Source: an uncultured Thalassospira sp. (GTDB lineage: Bacteria > Pseudomonadota > Alphaproteobacteria > Rhodospirillales_A > Thalassospiraceae). From it: DNA of 8,040 nucleotides. Both the position numbers and the translations under genes were made by a program. A model generated the notes under the pieces. That model was not told the DNA's origin. It did no database searches and was given only the letters and a program-made list of their open reading frames with translations. Below are positions 6,021-8,040 of the stretch, piece by piece. The DNA is taken from positions 1-8,040 of the forward strand of contig CAMPHD010000135.1 in the NCBI GenBank assembly GCA_946885765.1, read 5' to 3'. Positions within the stretch are counted from its first letter, which is position 1. The number at the start of each line of letters is the position of its first letter.

Positions 6021-7067
6021 TTACGGGAACAGTGGCTCGATCTCAAGCCCCATGGTTTCCGGCAGGCCCAGCATGACATTCATGTTCTGAACCGCCTGGC
6101 CAGATGCGCCTTTGACAAGGTTATCCTCGACCGCAACAATGATCACACGACCCGGCACCCGATCCTTGACGACGCCAATCAGAACATGGTTCGACCCACG
6201 CACATGACGGGTCTGCGGGGTGGTGCCAAATGGCAGAACACGCACAAACGGCTCGTCGGCATAACGTTTTTCAAGGGCGGCCTGAATGTCTTCGGCCGAG
6301 GTACCCTCGGTCATTCTGACATAGATGCTTTCAAGGATACCGCGGCTCATCGGCATCAGATGCGGCGAAAAGTTCACCACAACATCCTGTCCGGCGGCCC
6401 AGGCAAGTCCCTGCTCGATTTCCGGCGCATGACGGTGCCCGCCGGTGCCATAGGCATGAATGCCTTCGGTGACCTCGGCATACAGAATGCCTTCCTTGGG
6501 CGAACGGCCCGCACCGGTCACACCGGATTTCGCATCAATGATGATGTCATCGGCATGCACCAGTTTCTGTTCCAGAAGCGGCACCAGCGAAAGCTGCACC
6601 GGGGTTGGATAACATCCCGGATTGGCAACGACACGAGCCTTTGCAATTTTCTCGCGGTGCAGTTCGGTCAGGCCGTAAACCACGTCCTTCTGCAAATCCT
6701 GTGCAGCATGTTCCGCCCCGTACCATTCCTTGTAGGTCGCGGCATCAAACAAACGGAAATCCGCCGACAGATCGACAACTTTGACATGGCCCGGCAAACC
6801 GGCAATCACTTCCTGCGTCGTGCCATGCGGCAGCGCGCAGAAAATCACATCGACCATCGACCAGTCCGCATCCTCGATCCGGATCATGGTCGGCAATTTC
6901 AGATGGGCAAGATGCGGGAAAACCTCCCCGAACGGACGTCCGGCGCGTCGGTCGGCAGTCAGCAGGGTGATTTCAGAAGCGGCATGGTGCGCAAGAATAC
7001 GAACCAGTTCCGCCCCGGTATATCCGCTGGCACCGAGAATTCCGACTTTGACCTTAACGTCGCTCAT
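6021..7067 (-). CDS. argC: N-acetyl-gamma-glutamyl-phosphate reductase (type 1)
   Basis: This cytoplasmic enzyme catalyses the third step of arginine biosynthesis: NADPH-dependent reduction of N-acetylglutamyl phosphate to N-acetylglutamate semialdehyde. The 348-residue length is normal for the long type 1 form. The N-terminal dinucleotide-binding domain shows VGILGASGYTGAEL (8-21). The catalytic cysteine is C152 in VANPGCYPT, and the likely catalytic histidine is H211 in GTGGHRHAPEIEQ. SGVTGAGR (181-188) and HLMPMSRGI (236-244) are further family blocks, and VEDNLVKGASGQAVQNMN (313-330) is the conserved C-terminal NADP-pocket segment. ATG at 7067 gives the family's usual start with AGGAG at 7083-7079, 11 bases upstream; an in-frame ATG at 7160 would add 31 unrelated residues. 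No other arginine gene is in view. It ends at the shared terminator at 5966-6000. The upstream neighbour is not rpsI, the partner seen in some alphaproteobacteria. Confidence 0.97.
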   Translation of the reverse strand: MSDVKVKVGILGASGYTGAELVRILAHHAASEITLLTADRRAGRPFGEVFPHLAHLKLPTMIRIEDADWSMVDVIFCALPHGTTQEVIAGLPGHVKVVDLSADFRLFDAATYKEWYGAEHAAQDLQKDVVYGLTELHREKIAKARVVANPGCYPTPVQLSLVPLLEQKLVHADDIIIDAKSGVTGAGRSPKEGILYAEVTEGIHAYGTGGHRHAPEIEQGLAWAAGQDVVVNFSPHLMPMSRGILESIYVRMTEGTSAEDIQAALEKRYADEPFVRVLPFGTTPQTRHVRGSNHVLIGVVKDRVPGRVIIVAVEDNLVKGASGQAVQNMNVMLGLPETMGLEIEPLFP

Positions 7068-7207
7068 TTCAAATCTTGCTCCTATAGGCTCGCCCAGACC
7101 TTCATGGTCACCGGGCGCGGTTAACGGGCGGATGTTGGCAAACAAGCCCCGCAGATGCAAGCCTTTAGGCGGCTTTTCCCCTGCATCCCCGGATCAGGAC
7201 CCATGCA

Positions 7208-7224
7208 GTGATGACATGCATCAC
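7208..7224. promoter_or_regulatory. Dyad GTGATG-N5-CATCAC upstream of argC
   Basis: A perfect six-base-arm inverted repeat with a five-base spacer lies in the 172-base gap between the right-edge gene (stop at 7240) and argC (start 7067), about 140-157 bases upstream of the argC ATG. It has no following T-run, so it is not a canonical terminator. Size and symmetry suit a dimeric repressor or activator site, but I do not recognise the motif. The rest of the gap holds a weak AAGCC/GGCTT hairpin near 7163-7179 and no clear promoter. Confidence 0.35.
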
Positions 7225-7239
7225 ATTGGCAACAGACAA

Positions 7240-8040
7240 TCACGGACGTCGGGATTTGCGTACATTGGCCGGACAGGCGCGCTTATCCTCGGGCAGAACG
7301 GTATAAAACCGCTCGATCTGCTCGAACCCGGTCGGGGCGGCCACCGGATAGCCCGAAACATAACGATGATCCGAAAGACCAAAATCGCTGGCCTTCAGCC
7401 CGGATCGCTGTTGCCAGATCCGGCGATGGGTATCCGATAACGTGATTTCGGGATCATCGATCAGGAAAATCGCATCGCGTGCGATCCGGTCATTATATTT
7501 ATGCTGAGACGGCAGCCATGCCGCAAGCTGGCGGCGCAATTCACCGGGGCTTGGCACATTGCGTGTCCGGCTGGCGAAATTCACCATCTTTGCCGACAGG
7601 TCGGAAACATTGCCGGGCGGTGCCATGCCATGGGTCGCCATATCAATGAAATAGGCCAGATCAATCTCGGTCGGGTCACGCCCGATAACCGGTTTCAGGG
7701 CGGCATAAATCTTGAAAAACCGGGCGATTTTTCCGCCGTCGGCATTGGCCGCGTCATAAACCCGGCGATAGGCACGCTGCACTTCGGGCAATGCGCCATA
7801 TTGTGCAAACCGGGTGGTGAAATCGGCCCGGCGTTTTGGATCAATCCAGATCGCACACAGGATATCAAACGCGCTTTGATTGTTCCCCAGTGCCAGACGA
7901 TGCATCGCATCCGTATGCGACCCAAAAACGGCATTAAGCAGGCCGGGATTGGCACGTTCGGCGGCAAAGACAATCTGCTGGATTTCCGCCCCCCCCCCGG
8001 CGGTTGCCCCACGCGGCCCCCATGTCAGATAGGCATTGGG
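7240..8040 (-). CDS. Unrecognised protein, N-terminus beyond the window
   Basis: The frame is open from the right edge to a TGA at 7240-7242, giving 266 visible residues and no start. An internal Met at 7905 would give a 221-residue product, but coding-like sequence (PNAYLTWGPRGATAGGGAEIQ) continues upstream to the edge, so the real start is most likely outside. I do not recognise the family. The visible part is soluble, with no membrane helix or lipobox. It is rich in aromatic and charged residues, probably mainly helical, and ends in a basic tail (CPANVRKSRRP). Possible conserved blocks are YLTWGPRGATAG (about 4-15), QSAFDILCAIWIDPKRR, FFKIYAALKP, and AYFIDMATHGMAPPG. The one-sided glycine- and Trp-containing start resembles the style of secreted glycan-active or structural domains, but that is only an impression. 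A ten-base G/C run falls near its visible N-terminus. The stop is 172 bases from argC, so a separate transcript is likely. Confidence 0.8.
   Translation of the reverse strand, partial: PNAYLTWGPRGATAGGGAEIQQIVFAAERANPGLLNAVFGSHTDAMHRLALGNNQSAFDILCAIWIDPKRRADFTTRFAQYGALPEVQRAYRRVYDAANADGGKIARFFKIYAALKPVIGRDPTEIDLAYFIDMATHGMAPPGNVSDLSAKMVNFASRTRNVPSPGELRRQLAAWLPSQHKYNDRIARDAIFLIDDPEITLSDTHRRIWQQRSGLKASDFGLSDHRYVSGYPVAAPTGFEQIERFYTVLPEDKRACPANVRKSRRP
7989..7998. repeat. Ten-base poly-C/poly-G homopolymer inside the right-edge gene
   Basis: Ten consecutive C on the plus strand encode Ala-Gly-Gly-Gly-Ala on the minus strand. The reading frame is coherent on both sides at this length. Such tracts are slippage-prone and also a common site of sequencing error. 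Confidence 0.9.

Noticed and set aside
6186..7124. Plus-strand open frame of 312 codons opposite argC
   Set aside because: argC is unmistakable on the other strand with its catalytic motifs; the antisense frame has no domain and is a by-product of codon bias.

Overview
The window looks like an ordinary chromosomal stretch of an alphaproteobacterium. GC is moderate, codon use is even, and the mix of proteins (EamA exporters, a MocR regulator, an orphan family-3 binding protein, argC) would suit a marine Rhodospirillales member such as Thalassospira. That genus is an inference from protein style, not something the sequence proves. I see no rRNA, tRNA, CRISPR array, insertion sequence, integrase, phage gene or origin. 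There is no gene-free stretch longer than about 175 bases.

Layout, left to right. (1) 1-866, minus: the N-terminal 288 residues of a secreted di-haem cytochrome c peroxidase, cut by the window edge. A perfect FNR/ANR-type palindrome lies about 85 bases upstream of its start. (2) 981-1880, minus: an EamA/DMT permease. (3) 2015-2548, minus: a gamma-carbonic-anhydrase-like left-handed beta-helix protein. (4) 2691-3545, plus: an orphan periplasmic family-3 solute-binding protein, divergent from (3) and ending 14 bases short of the convergent gene (5). (5) 3560-4435, minus: a second EamA/DMT permease, divergent from (6) 4545-5954, plus: a MocR/GabR-type regulator (GntR winged helix fused to a PLP aminotransferase fold) starting at GTG. 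(7) A bidirectional intrinsic terminator at 5966-6000 separates the regulator from the convergent (8) argC, 6021-7067, minus. (9) 7240-8040, minus: the C-terminal 266 residues of a protein I do not recognise, cut by the right edge and containing a ten-base G/C run.

Functional reading. The clearest unit is the divergent permease/MocR pair. The 109-base gap between them holds a plausible regulator promoter, helically phased ACAA repeats and a CTGTA-N5-TACAG dyad touching the regulator's ribosome binding site. This is the usual architecture for a PLP-dependent sensor that controls a small-molecule exporter and itself. The peroxidase with its FNR-like box points to oxygen-responsive control of periplasmic peroxide detoxification. 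argC (arginine biosynthesis), the beta-helix protein, the binding protein and the unknown protein appear to be independent single-gene units.

I found no evidence for an undescribed multi-gene system. The items most worth following are the regulatory sites, the altered PLP pocket of the MocR protein, and the unrecognised right-edge gene.
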